The notes: generated by a model not told the origin, from the letters alone. A stretch of DNA of 64,000 nt from Rossellomorea aquimaris (GCF_035590735.1 NZ_CP141595.1:2885001-2949000), one strand, 5' to 3'; shown: positions 37,882 through 46,688, counted from the stretch's first letter. A program made the numbers and translations.

Positions 37882-38380
37882 AGAAAAGCGGAGGGGCTTT
37901 GGTCAGAGGCGACAAGCATAAGACGAACCTGCCGGAAAGGCGTTCTTTGCCTTTTTTGCAGGTTTGACTTATGACCTCGAGCCTCTAAGCCCCGGAGCTG
38001 GACACAAAGAAAAGCGGAGGCGGGTTGGTCAGGCCCGACAAGCATTTCTGGGAAATCCCTGAAGGCGTTCTTTGCCTTTGGGGATTTTTCAGAAATGACC
38101 TCGAGGGACTACCCGCCGGAGCTGGACAATTAGAAAAGCATAGCCGACTGGGTTGTCCCGACAAGCATAAGATGAATGGGCCAGGGGGGCCTTCTTTGCC
38201 TTCTTTGCCTTCATTGCTCATTTAGCTTATGACCTCGAGGGACAAGGAGGATGAGCTGGACAAATAGAAAAGCGGAGGGGCTTTGGTCAGAGGCGACAAG
38301 CATAAGACGAATGGGCCGGAAGGCGTTCCTTGCCTCCATGGACCATTTAGCATATGACCTCTAGGGACAAGGATGCGGAG
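37882..38380 (+). repeat. Tandem array of four ~125-bp hairpin elements
   Basis: Units start at about 37882, 38008, 38132 and 38266 with the phrase AGAAAAGC. Each carries GACAAGC, an AAGGCGTTCTTTGCCTT-like central hairpin, GACCTCGAG and GGAGCTGGACA (the last decayed in unit 4). Arms differ between units but pair within them: GGGGCTT/AAGCCCC (37893-37899 with 37987-37993) in unit 1 and GGCGGGT/ACCCGCC (38019-38025 with 38111-38117) in unit 2; CATAAG/CTTATG versus CATTTCTG/CAGAAATG for the next stem. Units 1 and 4 share an identical first 46 bases. No protein is credible here. It lies between nusB and yqhY, on the strand opposite to the genes. Confidence 0.9.
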
Positions 38381-38400
38381 TGTGGCCCACACATCAGAAG

Positions 38401-38526
38401 AATCCGGCCGGAATTTCAATAATTCCAGCCGTTTTGTATAAAAATCAAGCCGAAACGTTTAGGAATCCAGCCGTTCGAGGAAAGAATCCGGCCAATTCAC
38501 GCAATAATCCAGCCTTTTACAAAAAA
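38401..38526. repeat. Six 21-bp repeats, core AATCCRGCC
   Basis: Cores AATCCGGCC, ATTCCAGCC, AATCAAGCC, AATCCAGCC, AATCCGGCC and AATCCAGCC start at 38401, 38422, 38443, 38464, 38485 and 38506, exactly 21 bp apart. The 12-bp spacers vary. It lies between the hairpin array and the yqhY terminator. A plus-strand frame gives heptads such as NPAGISI and NPAVRGK, without a ribosome binding site. Confidence 0.9.
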
Positions 38527-38548
38527 CTCCAATTCATACACAAACCCA

Positions 38549-38584
38549 TAAAAAAAAGAACGGCCCCCTAAAGGACCGTCCCTC
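38549..38584 (-). terminator. Terminator after yqhY
   Basis: On the minus strand GACGGTCC pairs with GGGGCCGTTC and runs into TTTTTTTT, right after the yqhY stop. Confidence 0.85.
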
Positions 38585-38586
38585 TC

Positions 38587-38997
38587 TTACATTTCGTCTT
38601 CAATTTCAGCTTCAAATTTCTGATTCTCAAATTGAATGCCTACGATATGAACATTTACTTCATCTGCTTCTAATGCAGTCATGTTAAGCAAGGCTTGACG
38701 AATGTTATCCTGGATCTTTTGAGCCACTGTGGGGATGGCTACACCGAATTTCATGATGCAGTATACATCCACGATGATTCCTTCCTCTGCAAGCTCCACT
38801 TTGACACCTTTACCGTGGTTTTTCTTTCCGAGACGCTCGACGACACCTGTTGCGAAGTTACCACGCATTTGTGATACGCCTTCTACTTCTGAAGCAGCGA
38901 TTCCTGCAATCACTTCAATCACTTCAGGTGCGATTTCAATCTTCCCAAGGCCGTCTTTACCGTGAGACATTTGTAAAAGGTTTTGATTTTCCGCCAT
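38587..38997 (-). CDS. yqhY: Asp23/Gls24-family envelope stress protein YqhY
   Basis: A 136-residue Asp23-family protein (GKIEIAPEVIEVIAGIAASE near 18-37; a central beta region; an acidic C-terminus). In Bacilli yqhY is cotranscribed with accB-accC, and in B. subtilis its loss disturbs acetyl-CoA carboxylase control and fatty-acid synthesis. The frame's first GTG (39006) is inside the GGAGGTG ribosome binding site; the ATG at 38997 is used. It is followed by a terminator, ending the accB-accC-yqhY unit. Confidence 0.9.
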   Translation of the reverse strand: MAENQNLLQMSHGKDGLGKIEIAPEVIEVIAGIAASEVEGVSQMRGNFATGVVERLGKKNHGKGVKVELAEEGIIVDVYCIMKFGVAIPTVAQKIQDNIRQALLNMTALEADEVNVHIVGIQFENQKFEAEIEDEM

Positions 38998-39020
38998 GTA
39001 AGGCACCTCCTGAATTCACA

Positions 39021-40373
39021 CTAGGATTTCATTACTTCGTATTTCTCCAAGAACTTCGTATTAAATTCTCCACCAACAAAGGTTTCATGATCTAATAGTT
39101 TCAAATGGAACGGAATGGTTGTGTGTATACCCTCAACCACAAATTCACTCAAGGCACGTTTCATTCTTGAGATCGCTTCTTCACGAGTCGCTCCATAGGT
39201 GATCACTTTGGCAATCATACTATCGTAGTATGGAGGGATCATATAACCAGGATATGCGGCAGAATCGATTCTTACGCCAATGCCGCCTGGTGGAAGATAC
39301 ATTTCTATTCGTCCTGCTGACGGCATGAAATTCTTCTCAGGATTCTCTGCATTAATACGACATTCAATTGCCCAACCAGTGAACGTTACTTCTTCCTGTG
39401 TAAGGGAAAGTTTTTCTCCTGATGCCACGAGAATTTGTTCTTTAATCAAATCGACTCCTGTTACCTGTTCCGTTACAGGGTGCTCTACTTGAATACGGGT
39501 ATTCATTTCCATAAAGTAGAAGGATTGATTAACGTAGTCATATATAAATTCTACCGTGCCGGCACCAGTATAATCAACCGCTTTGGCTGCTTTTACTGCT
39601 GCTTCCCCCATTTTAACACGAATTTCTTCTGTTAATGCGGGGGATGGCGTTTCCTCAATCAGCTTTTGAAGGCGGCGCTGAATCGTACAGTCACGTTCCC
39701 CAAGATGGATCACGTTCCCGAAATTATCAGCCAGCACCTGGATTTCCACATGCCTGAAGTCCTCGATGAACTTTTCAATGTAAACACCAGGGTTACCGAA
39801 TGCAGTCATGGCTTCTTGCTGAGTGATCGTTACCCCTTTAACAAGCTCTTCCTGACTTTTCGCAACACGGATCCCTTTTCCTCCACCACCGGCTGTGGCT
39901 TTGATGATGACAGGATACCCCATGGATTCTGCAAGCTGTACAGCATCTTCTGCATCCTTCACGATACCTTTTGAGCCTGGTACGATTGGAACGCCTGCTT
40001 CTCTCATAGTTTCACGAGCCACGTCTTTCGTACCCATCTTCGAGATCGCTTCTGGTGAAGGACCAATGAAGATGATGTTACAATCACGGCACAGGTCTGC
40101 AAAATCAGAGTTCTCCGCTAAAAATCCGTAACCCGGGTGAATGGCATCACAGTCTGTCAGTTTTGCCACGCTAATGATGTTTGTGAAATTCAGGTAGCTG
40201 TCTTTCGATGCAGTCGGTCCAATGCAATAAGCTTCATCCGCTAATTGAACATGGAGTGCTTCTTTATCTGCTTCAGAATAAACGGCTACACTTTCGATGC
40301 CTAAATCTCGGCATGCACGAATAATACGTACCGCAATTTCTCCTCGATTGGCGATTAATACCTTTTTTATCAT
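39021..40373 (-). CDS. accC: Acetyl-CoA carboxylase, biotin carboxylase subunit
   Basis: A 450-residue ATP-grasp carboxylase. It has [20 protein letters not shown] at the N-terminus, the glycine-rich ATP loop [12 protein letters not shown] (~158-169), the [16 protein letters not shown] catalytic segment (~287-302) and a C-terminal biotin carboxylase domain. It carboxylates biotin on AccB with bicarbonate and ATP, the first step of malonyl-CoA synthesis. It is 15 bp after accB. Confidence 0.96.
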   Translation of the reverse strand: MIKKVLIANRGEIAVRIIRACRDLGIESVAVYSEADKEALHVQLADEAYCIGPTASKDSYLNFTNIISVAKLTDCDAIHPGYGFLAENSDFADLCRDCNIIFIGPSPEAISKMGTKDVARETMREAGVPIVPGSKGIVKDAEDAVQLAESMGYPVIIKATAGGGGKGIRVAKSQEELVKGVTITQQEAMTAFGNPGVYIEKFIEDFRHVEIQVLADNFGNVIHLGERDCTIQRRLQKLIEETPSPALTEEIRVKMGEAAVKAAKAVDYTGAGTVEFIYDYVNQSFYFMEMNTRIQVEHPVTEQVTGVDLIKEQILVASGEKLSLTQEEVTFTGWAIECRINAENPEKNFMPSAGRIEMYLPPGGIGVRIDSAAYPGYMIPPYYDSMIAKVITYGATREEAISRMKRALSEFVVEGIHTTIPFHLKLLDHETFVGGEFNTKFLEKYEVMKS

Positions 40374-40388
40374 ATCTAATTTCGCTCC

Positions 40389-40901
40389 TTATTCAGGTTT
40401 GACCAAGAATAACGGCTGTCCATATTCAACCAATTGACCGTCTTTTACTAAGATTTCTGTAATTTCACCTTTTACTTCCGCTTCAATCTCATTAAATAAT
40501 TTCATCGCTTCTACGATACATACGACAGAGCTTTCATCGACTTTATCTCCAACCTTCACGTATGGACCTGATTCCGGGGAAGAAGATTGATAGAACGTCC
40601 CTACCATAGGAGACGTGATTTTATGTAAGTTTGAATCTTCTGCTTTTGCTTGTGGAGCTTCTTTTTCTTCTGTATTTACAGAAGGAGCTGCTTCCTGTAC
40701 TGGCGCCGGAGCCTGCTGTACTGCTTGAGCTGCAGGTTTTACTTCCTCTACTGCCTGAACGACTTGTGGTTGCCCGGAAACTGTTACACCATTATTCTTT
40801 TTAAGTTTGATTTTTGAACCATCATGCTCGTATGTAAACTCATCAACACTAGAATGATCTACGAGTTTGATTATTTCACGAATTTCTTGAATTTTTAACA
40901 C
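40389..40901 (-). CDS. accB: Biotin carboxyl carrier protein
   Basis: A 170-residue BCCP: N-terminal helical domain, an Ala/Pro/Gln-rich linker (~45-90), and the biotinyl domain with [14 protein letters not shown], biotinylated Lys134. The open frame begins at a GTG (40910) lying inside the AGGGGTG site; the next GTG at 40901 gives [10 protein letters not shown], the usual start. It carries carboxyl groups between AccC and the carboxyltransferase. A promoter and a FapR-like inverted repeat lie upstream. Confidence 0.94.
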   Translation of the reverse strand: MLKIQEIREIIKLVDHSSVDEFTYEHDGSKIKLKKNNGVTVSGQPQVVQAVEEVKPAAQAVQQAPAPVQEAAPSVNTEEKEAPQAKAEDSNLHKITSPMVGTFYQSSSPESGPYVKVGDKVDESSVVCIVEAMKLFNEIEAEVKGEITEILVKDGQLVEYGQPLFLVKPE

Positions 40902-40929
40902 GGTTGACACCCCTCTTATAGTTTAAAAA

Positions 40930-40948
40930 ATTATGACTAGCTACTAAT
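40930..40948. promoter_or_regulatory. Imperfect inverted repeat at the accB start site, FapR-like
   Basis: On the minus strand ATTAGTAGCTAGTCATAAT lies immediately after the -10. It resembles the FapR operator (TTAGTACC-type half sites) but the second half is poor. Candidate only. Confidence 0.3.
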
Positions 40949-40978
40949 ATCATACGATAATACCTCGTATAAATTCAA
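40949..40978 (-). promoter_or_regulatory. Promoter of accB-accC-yqhY
   Basis: On the minus strand TTGAAT (40973-40978) and TATGAT (40949-40954) are 18 nt apart. The start would fall near 40942. Confidence 0.65.
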
Positions 40979-41127
40979 TATGCGATTCCTACCATTCTGT
41001 AAAGCGCATACAACCCTAGTCTCTATTCTAGACCTTTTCAGGAAAAAAATAAAATAATAGAAGAATTTTTTTGATTTCTGAGTAATCTTTTATGTGTGAT
41101 GCAAGTCATTGCACTTCCTTTTTCAAC

Positions 41128-41165
41128 AAAAAATAGCCACCTGAAGGTTCCCCTTAGGCGGCACT
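41128..41165 (-). terminator. Terminator of the spoIIIA operon
   Basis: On the minus strand GCCGCCTAAGG pairs imperfectly with CCTTCAGGTGGC and runs into TATTTTTTG. Confidence 0.75.
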
Positions 41166-41175
41166 GGATTACACA

Positions 41176-41724
41176 TTAATTTGTTGGCTGGAATTCTACT
41201 GCTACCGGTTTCATCTGACCGACTTCACTCATCACTAGGCGGATGATTTCATTCGCATCGGCGGTTGAATGCTCCTTGTCGGATTTCACTGTAATGCGGA
41301 TATTTTCACCGTTAGCTCTGACTAACGCATCTTCATAACCCATTGTTTTAATCATTGTTTCCAATACGGATTCTGTCATGGCCAACTCTCTTAAGTTCTC
41401 CATTTCCTCATAGGCAGCGCTTTTTTCCTCTGCTGATACATCAGCGTTCGCTACCTTCGCTTCCAGTTCTTCGCGAAGCTGTTCGCGTTGATCCAATACT
41501 TCAATTCTTAAAGCTTCGAACATTTCATTTCCAGCTGCGTCTGTCACGACTTCCATGTCAGACATGGTCTCCTTCCCATCTTCTTTCGCTTGCTGTTTTC
41601 CGTCTTTTTCTTCATATGCCATATCTGTCACTTGCTGTGTAGGAGAAGTAATGTAATACACTGAAAGCACGATCACAAGACTTAACATCGTTAATAACCA
41701 AACCGTTTGTTTTTTAAGTAACAT
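41176..41724 (-). CDS. spoIIIAH: Stage III sporulation protein AH
   Basis: A 182-residue mother-cell membrane protein. It has one N-terminal helix (~8-26), an acidic/Glu-rich coiled segment and a C-terminal YscJ/FliF-like ring-building domain (residues ~85-180). It binds forespore SpoIIQ across the intermembrane space to form the feeding-tube channel. It is shorter than B. subtilis AH (218 residues), mostly in the linker. It is the last gene of spoIIIAA-AH. Confidence 0.93.
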   Translation of the reverse strand: MLLKKQTVWLLTMLSLVIVLSVYYITSPTQQVTDMAYEEKDGKQQAKEDGKETMSDMEVVTDAAGNEMFEALRIEVLDQREQLREELEAKVANADVSAEEKSAAYEEMENLRELAMTESVLETMIKTMGYEDALVRANGENIRITVKSDKEHSTADANEIIRLVMSEVGQMKPVAVEFQPTN

Positions 41725-41738
41725 CTATCATTTCCCCC

Positions 41739-42392
41739 TTATTTTTTGGGCAGAACCGATACCCTGTGACTTGGTACGTCTAATCCGCGGGTAACAGCTT
41801 CTATGATCCATTTTTTGATTTGTATATTATCGGCCCCTTTTGCTACAACAAGGACACCGCTGACTTTAGGTTTTTTAGTTTCTTTCACAATGGGAACTTC
41901 TTTCTCTCCATCCCTCACGATGACCATTTCTTCATCTCGTGATTTATCCTCTATCGATCGTTTTCCACCTTGCTTATCTTCTTCTGAGGTTGTTTGTGAC
42001 TGTGTGGATTCATCCTTTTCATATACTTTTGACTCTGTTGACTCTACATTGACCACAACATGTACTTCGCTGACCCCGACAATTTGATCAAGTGCTTCTT
42101 TCAATTGGTTTTCGTATTGATCTTCGTACCCTCTCATGGAGCCGTCCGATTCCTTATGGCCAGAGCCGAATGTCGCGACCTCTTCAGGTACTCCTTCGTC
42201 TACTGATTTCGAGACCTCCAAGCTGCTATCCCTGCTCCAAAGATCACTGATCAGCATAAATGCGACACCTACTAACAGCACAATGAGAAAGTATTGAAAC
42301 TTATTCCCTTTTTTATCCTTTGGCGGTGAATTGGAATTTTCTTTTGACAGCCATTCCTTCAATGCGTTAAGCGGACTTTTATTAAAGTTCAT
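41739..42392 (-). CDS. spoIIIAG: Stage III sporulation protein AG
   Basis: A 217-residue membrane protein with one helix (~33-51, FQYFLIVLLVGVAFMLIS) and a C-terminal ring-building motif domain that assembles the large AG ring of the channel. The frame also opens at a TTG at 42416, inside spoIIIAF; the ATG at 42392 after AAGGGGGG is preferred. It overlaps the end of spoIIIAF. The charged mid-section is rich in Glu/Lys. Confidence 0.92.
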   Translation of the reverse strand: MNFNKSPLNALKEWLSKENSNSPPKDKKGNKFQYFLIVLLVGVAFMLISDLWSRDSSLEVSKSVDEGVPEEVATFGSGHKESDGSMRGYEDQYENQLKEALDQIVGVSEVHVVVNVESTESKVYEKDESTQSQTTSEEDKQGGKRSIEDKSRDEEMVIVRDGEKEVPIVKETKKPKVSGVLVVAKGADNIQIKKWIIEAVTRGLDVPSHRVSVLPKK

Positions 42393-43005
42393 TGGCTTCC
42401 CCAGTCCCCCCTTCAACTGTAATGATTATTTTGTCTGGTGTAAGATCCCATTGCTCGGCAAGTAAGGAGGCCATTTGGGACGTACTTTCTTCAGGGGTTT
42501 TCTTTCTCGGCTCAGCTCCCGTATCGATCTCCACGTTTTGAACGGTTTCAATCGTAGTGTTTTCTTGTTTGTCTTTCACTACCACTGTCACTTCTGTGAT
42601 ACTATCCGGGACATTCTCCAAATCATCTGCTTTTACTACCACCTTCTCAATGACCTTACCGTGTTCATCCATCATCTCCTTTTCAGCTTGTTGTTTCATT
42701 TGGACAGCCATCTGTTCTAAAATATATGCACGTTGTGAGGCTTGTATTTCTTTTTTCTTCATTTCTATTAAATTTTCTACTGAATTATTCCGGGAATCTC
42801 CATTTATATCAATTGACTCCATCACCGTATCAAAATCGGTTGACATTAATTTAAACAAAGGGGTAAGGATAATGGTGATCAACAATAAGCCAGTCACGAT
42901 TTTCGCATATTTTTGCATGTTGGAACTGGGAAGAAGCATGTCAATGACGGTGGCTAAGAGAACAAAGATTATAATATTTGTAATCCAATCGGTGAGAAAT
43001 GACAT
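42382..43005 (-). CDS. spoIIIAF: Stage III sporulation protein AF
   Basis: A 207-residue protein with two N-terminal membrane helices (~5-25 and ~33-53) and a C-terminal soluble ring-building domain ending in QWDLTPDKIIITVEGG. It is a component of the SpoIIIA-SpoIIQ complex. Start ATG at 43005 has an AAAGGAG site. Confidence 0.92.
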   Translation of the reverse strand: MSFLTDWITNIIIFVLLATVIDMLLPSSNMQKYAKIVTGLLLITIILTPLFKLMSTDFDTVMESIDINGDSRNNSVENLIEMKKKEIQASQRAYILEQMAVQMKQQAEKEMMDEHGKVIEKVVVKADDLENVPDSITEVTVVVKDKQENTTIETVQNVEIDTGAEPRKKTPEESTSQMASLLAEQWDLTPDKIIITVEGGTGEANEL

Positions 43006-43024
43006 GACGATACTCCTTTCCTCT

Positions 43025-44224
43025 TTATCTCATCATCATCGTTATATTTCCTGCTGCAATGATGACGGTAAGACTCAAAAAGAACATAAAGGATACAATG
43101 GCAAGGGCCGCAAAGACATAAATCACACTTTTGGCAATGATATCGAGACATTCTATCACCGGTCCGCCACCGAGGGGTTGCAAGAGAGCTGCTGCTAATT
43201 TATAAATAAACGCAATCATGAGGATCTTGATTGCTGGAAAAGCTGCAATGATCAGAACAATGGCGACACCAGCGATTCCCACTGTATTCTTTAATAGCAC
43301 GGAAGCGCTGATCACTGTGTCCGTCGCATCGGTGAACATTCTGCCGATCACAGGTACAAAATTTCCTGTTACAAATTTAGCTGTTCGAATGGTAATCCCG
43401 TCTGTCACCGCTGCCGTGGCTCCCTGCACGGATATAACACCAAGGAAAACGGTCATGAAGGCTCCTAATAACCCGATACTCCATGTGCGCAATAATTGTG
43501 CCAGCTGCGTCACTTTATAATGAGCCGAAAGGGTACTTACGATACTTAATAGCGCCGACAGAAACAGCAGGGGAAGCACGACATTTTGGATCAACAAACC
43601 GCTTGTGTTCATTAAAAAGATAATCACAGGATGGAAAAATGCGGCAGATACAATTCCCCCGGAAGCGGCAATAAGGGCTAACAACAGAGGTATGAGGGCA
43701 ATGATGAAGTGAATCATGGTGGAGATGGCATCCCGGGTGTAATCAATCGCCACGTGAAAACTATTAAGGGCGATGATGATCAACACCATGAACACAATGC
43801 TGTATGCAACTTTGCTGACACTCCCTCCTTCGAATGCATTCTGCAGGGATTGAAGAAACATACTGAAAATCGTGAGCATAATCAGCGTTCCTAATAGCTT
43901 CCCATTCATCACAAGCTCCTGGAAGGCGAACTTGAAGATTCCACTAAACCATGCTTTAAAGGAAAACTCTTTTTCTCCTTTGATAAAATCAACCAAACTG
44001 CCCTTTTGACTTTCAGGAAGATAGCCACCGTATTGATCCACGATACTGTTCCAGAATTCTTTTAATTCTTCGATTCCTAATTGATCTAACTGCTGATCGA
44101 TCATTTGCTGTTGAATCGTCGAATCGGGCGGATTCTGTTCTTCCCCTTCTTCAGCTTGTCCACTGGAGGCTCCTACGAAAAAGATTACGAGTGCTATGAC
44201 GAGTATTCGATATATTTGCAACAA
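43025..44224 (-). CDS. spoIIIAE: Stage III sporulation protein AE
   Basis: A 399-residue polytopic membrane protein with an N-terminal signal-like helix (~4-25), an extracytoplasmic acidic segment and about seven further helices from residue 110 on. It is the largest membrane subunit of the SpoIIIA channel. The start is TTG (44224) after an AAGAGGTGG site. Confidence 0.93.
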   Translation of the reverse strand: MLQIYRILVIALVIFFVGASSGQAEEGEEQNPPDSTIQQQMIDQQLDQLGIEELKEFWNSIVDQYGGYLPESQKGSLVDFIKGEKEFSFKAWFSGIFKFAFQELVMNGKLLGTLIMLTIFSMFLQSLQNAFEGGSVSKVAYSIVFMVLIIIALNSFHVAIDYTRDAISTMIHFIIALIPLLLALIAASGGIVSAAFFHPVIIFLMNTSGLLIQNVVLPLLFLSALLSIVSTLSAHYKVTQLAQLLRTWSIGLLGAFMTVFLGVISVQGATAAVTDGITIRTAKFVTGNFVPVIGRMFTDATDTVISASVLLKNTVGIAGVAIVLIIAAFPAIKILMIAFIYKLAAALLQPLGGGPVIECLDIIAKSVIYVFAALAIVSFMFFLSLTVIIAAGNITMMMR

Positions 44225-44249
44225 TTTTTTCCACCTCTTAACGTTTCGC

Positions 44250-44642
44250 TTATCCAGTTGGGATCATGTTGATAATCGTTTCGATAATCACCGTTAGAAT
44301 AGGTACCGCCATTGCTAATATCAAGATCTTCCCTGCAAGCTCCACTTTCGCCGCAAGTGCTCCTTGTCCGGCATCCTTTGTAATGTGAGAAGCGAATTCC
44401 GCTATGTAGGCGATGCCGATAATTTTGAGAATGGTTTCTACATACACCATATTCACATTTGCATTCGCAGCAAGCTTCTCAATCATATGAATGATGGAGT
44501 AAATTTGATCGATCAGAAATAAAAAAATCGAACATCCTACAAACACAATAAGCAAAAAAGCAAAATTTGGTTTCTGCTCTTTCACGATCAAAGCCAGAAA
44601 GGTCGCAACCAGTGCTATACCAACAATTTGAATGATTTCAAT
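44250..44642 (-). CDS. spoIIIAD: Stage III sporulation protein AD, with an apparent ATT start codon
   Basis: A 130-residue membrane protein (B. subtilis 133). A gene finder using only ATG/GTG/TTG would start at a TTG at 44591 and lose the first helix. Upstream the frame continues in clear homology to AD (EIIQIVGIALVATFLALIVKE) back to an ATT at 44642, preceded by AGGGGG at 8-nt spacing. An in-frame TAG lies five codons further up with no ATG, GTG or TTG in between, so ATT is the only reasonable start. It is 12 bp after spoIIIAC. Confidence 0.85.
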   Translation of the reverse strand: MEIIQIVGIALVATFLALIVKEQKPNFAFLLIVFVGCSIFLFLIDQIYSIIHMIEKLAANANVNMVYVETILKIIGIAYIAEFASHITKDAGQGALAAKVELAGKILILAMAVPILTVIIETIINMIPTG

Positions 44643-44654
44643 CGCGGACGCCCC

Positions 44655-44861
44655 CTAACCTTGATATAAGAAGACCGATTTAATCTTCTGGAACAGATCA
44701 TCGACAATCGAGGCTACCATAAACAGAATATAGATGAACCCAAAAAGGGTAACCCACTGTGCATATTCCTTCTTCCCGACCTGATCTAAAATCGTATGCA
44801 AAAAGGCCACTACAATCCCCACCCCTGCGATCTTGAAAATAATATCCACATCAATTCCCAT
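44655..44861 (-). CDS. spoIIIAC: Stage III sporulation protein AC
   Basis: A 68-residue two-helix membrane protein nearly identical in layout to B. subtilis AC (IAGVGIVVAFLHTILDQVGK and QWVTLFGFIYILFMVAS). Two ATGs lie close together; the one at 44867 is only 3 nt from AGGAGG, while 44861 has 9 nt and gives the family length. Confidence 0.94.
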   Translation of the reverse strand: MGIDVDIIFKIAGVGIVVAFLHTILDQVGKKEYAQWVTLFGFIYILFMVASIVDDLFQKIKSVFLYQG

Positions 44862-44936
44862 ATTCATTTCCCTCCTGGTTTCTAACCTTCTCGCAAGCGA
44901 TTGGCATGTATAAAAGCATTGACCAATGAAGCATCG

Positions 44937-45452
44937 TTAGAGTAATAGAATGATTAATAATAAACCTGACAAAAACCCCAAGCTCTTCGTCATCTTTTCA
45001 TATTTCCTCTGCTTTTCTATCGCCTCTGATTCTTCTCTTTCCAGATGTTTTAACGCTAACTGTATATGTTTCTGCTGGGTCATCATGTCGTGTTTGCCCA
45101 GGTTTTCTCCAAATTGTTTCAGGATTTCGTATTCACCTGTTTTAAAAGCCGTTAATTTCCATATATCATTCAGGCTTTCTTCCCACGCTTTCTTCACTGA
45201 AATCTCCTGCTCCGTTAATTTTTTTGAGAACGTTTCAAAGAACCATGAAACAGGTTTTTGCAACTGCTTGGAGATCTTTCTCGTTGCTTCATGTAAAGGG
45301 GTATGGCTGTAAGTGATTTCTGCTTCCAATGACTGTAGGGCCACCTTCAATAACCGAAGCTGCCTCGGCCTTTCCGTTAAATATTTAGACGCTTCGAAAC
45401 CAGCCCAGGAAGTGGAGAGCAGGATGAAAACAGCACCGATTAGTTTAATCAT
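44937..45452 (-). CDS. spoIIIAB: Stage III sporulation protein AB
   Basis: A 171-residue protein with an N-terminal helix (~2-20), a helical cytoplasmic or intermembrane body and a C-terminal helix (~153-171), resembling type II secretion GspF-like proteins. The ATG directly follows the spoIIIAA stop codon, so they are coupled. Confidence 0.93.
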   Translation of the reverse strand: MIKLIGAVFILLSTSWAGFEASKYLTERPRQLRLLKVALQSLEAEITYSHTPLHEATRKISKQLQKPVSWFFETFSKKLTEQEISVKKAWEESLNDIWKLTAFKTGEYEILKQFGENLGKHDMMTQQKHIQLALKHLEREESEAIEKQRKYEKMTKSLGFLSGLLLIILLL

Positions 45453-46376
45453 TTATGTCACACTCACTTTTTTCAGAAGAGATTGACCGTGTTCATTCCA
45501 CACTTCATGAACCTTACCAGGCTCATCCCCTCTCCTTAGTTCAACAAACCGCTCAACGGTTTGAAGATTCACAATGTCCTTGATCACCGGTCTCTTCGCT
45601 ACTTCCGCAAATGTAGATCCATGAGTCGTCATCACAAGGGTAATACCGGCATTAACGGCTTCCTGGATAGCTTGACCATCTTCCAAGCGGCCAATCTCAT
45701 CCACAATCAGGACGTCGGGACTCATGGAGCGGATCAGCATCATCATCCCTTCAGCCTTCGGACATGCATCCAGCACGTCCACCCTGGGTCCGAACATCAG
45801 CTGAGGGATTCCATTTACACACCCGGCAATTTCGGACCGTTCATCGACAATCCCAACTTTAAAAGGAGGGATCTTTTTTTCCGGGACGCCTGTCGAGATC
45901 ATACGTGCAAGATCTCTTAGCAATGTCGTTTTCCCTGTCTGAGGCGAGCCGATAATCATCGTATGCTTCCAGCCACTATCATAAACATATGGAAAAATGG
46001 ATTGAGCTATGCCAAGCTTTTGTCTTGCAATCCTGATGTTAAAGGAAGACAAATTCCGAATCCCTTTCACGACACCCCCCTCTAGAATGACCTTGCCGGC
46101 AAGACCGACTCGATGTCCGCCTTCAATCGTGATATATCCTCTCTTCAGTTCTTCTTCCAATGTATAAAATGAATGCCTGGATAGTTTGTTAATGAGCTGC
46201 TCGCTATCTTCCTCGGTAACGGTATAAGAAAGAAAATATGGCTTCCCCCTGGCCGTGACCTCCAACACACGGTTGGTACGAACCCTGATTTCTTCAATTC
46301 GGTCAATAAGATCTTGTGGAAGGGTCAGGACTTTGTCAGAAATAGTGCTGGGTAGTAAGGCTAGAACTTCTTGCAT
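45453..46376 (-). CDS. spoIIIAA: Stage III sporulation protein AA (ATPase)
   Basis: A 307-residue secretion-type ATPase, the same length as B. subtilis AA. Walker A is GSPQTGKT at 143-150 and Walker B DVLIVDEIGR near 215. It energises the SpoIIIA-SpoIIQ channel in the mother cell. The frame extends to 46457, but AGGAGG stands 8 nt before the ATG at 46376 and that start gives the family length. First gene of the eight-gene operon. Confidence 0.95.
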   Translation of the reverse strand: MQEVLALLPSTISDKVLTLPQDLIDRIEEIRVRTNRVLEVTARGKPYFLSYTVTEEDSEQLINKLSRHSFYTLEEELKRGYITIEGGHRVGLAGKVILEGGVVKGIRNLSSFNIRIARQKLGIAQSIFPYVYDSGWKHTMIIGSPQTGKTTLLRDLARMISTGVPEKKIPPFKVGIVDERSEIAGCVNGIPQLMFGPRVDVLDACPKAEGMMMLIRSMSPDVLIVDEIGRLEDGQAIQEAVNAGITLVMTTHGSTFAEVAKRPVIKDIVNLQTVERFVELRRGDEPGKVHEVWNEHGQSLLKKVSVT

Positions 46377-46688
46377 ATAGGTACCTCCTAATCTTGTTCC
46401 ACTTCGGAATGTATGAACATGGAAATGAACCTTCGTACATGCTTCCCGATAATACAATGTATTCTAGTGGAATGAGATTATGACAGTAGAGTTGGAAGAT
46501 TCGGGGTGGGGATTGGGAGATTTGGTTTGTTGTTTGGGGTGAGAGGGATGAAGGGGAACTCAGGATGTCGAATTTCGACCAATGGCAGATATATGGAAAT
46601 TTCGAAGGGAAAATTTGAAGACGGCAGATAAAATGAAAATCTGAAAGATATACAATACACATCGCTACAAAGACACCATTATCCTAAA
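46377..46688. other. Gene-free DNA upstream of spoIIIAA
   Basis: No credible gene. The plus strand is unusually G-rich between about 46500 and 46560 and then purine-rich with two GGCAGATA words (46584 and 46623), giving a C/T-rich minus strand. The spoIIIAA promoter must lie here, but I cannot place a sigma-E motif with confidence. Confidence 0.5.

Noticed and set aside
37985..38221. 78-codon minus frame rich in Pro/Ser/Gly inside the hairpin array
   Set aside because: It is the reverse reading of the repeated hairpin units; frames change from unit to unit and base pairing, not codons, is conserved.
38401..38530. Could the 21-bp arrays be CRISPR?
   Set aside because: Cores of about 9 bp with 12-bp spacers are far too short, cores are imperfect, and no cas genes are present in the window.
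46499..46640. Possible further short repeat array (two GGCAGATA words) upstream of spoIIIAA
   Set aside because: The copies are 39 bp apart and intermediate positions do not match, so the periodicity is not supported.
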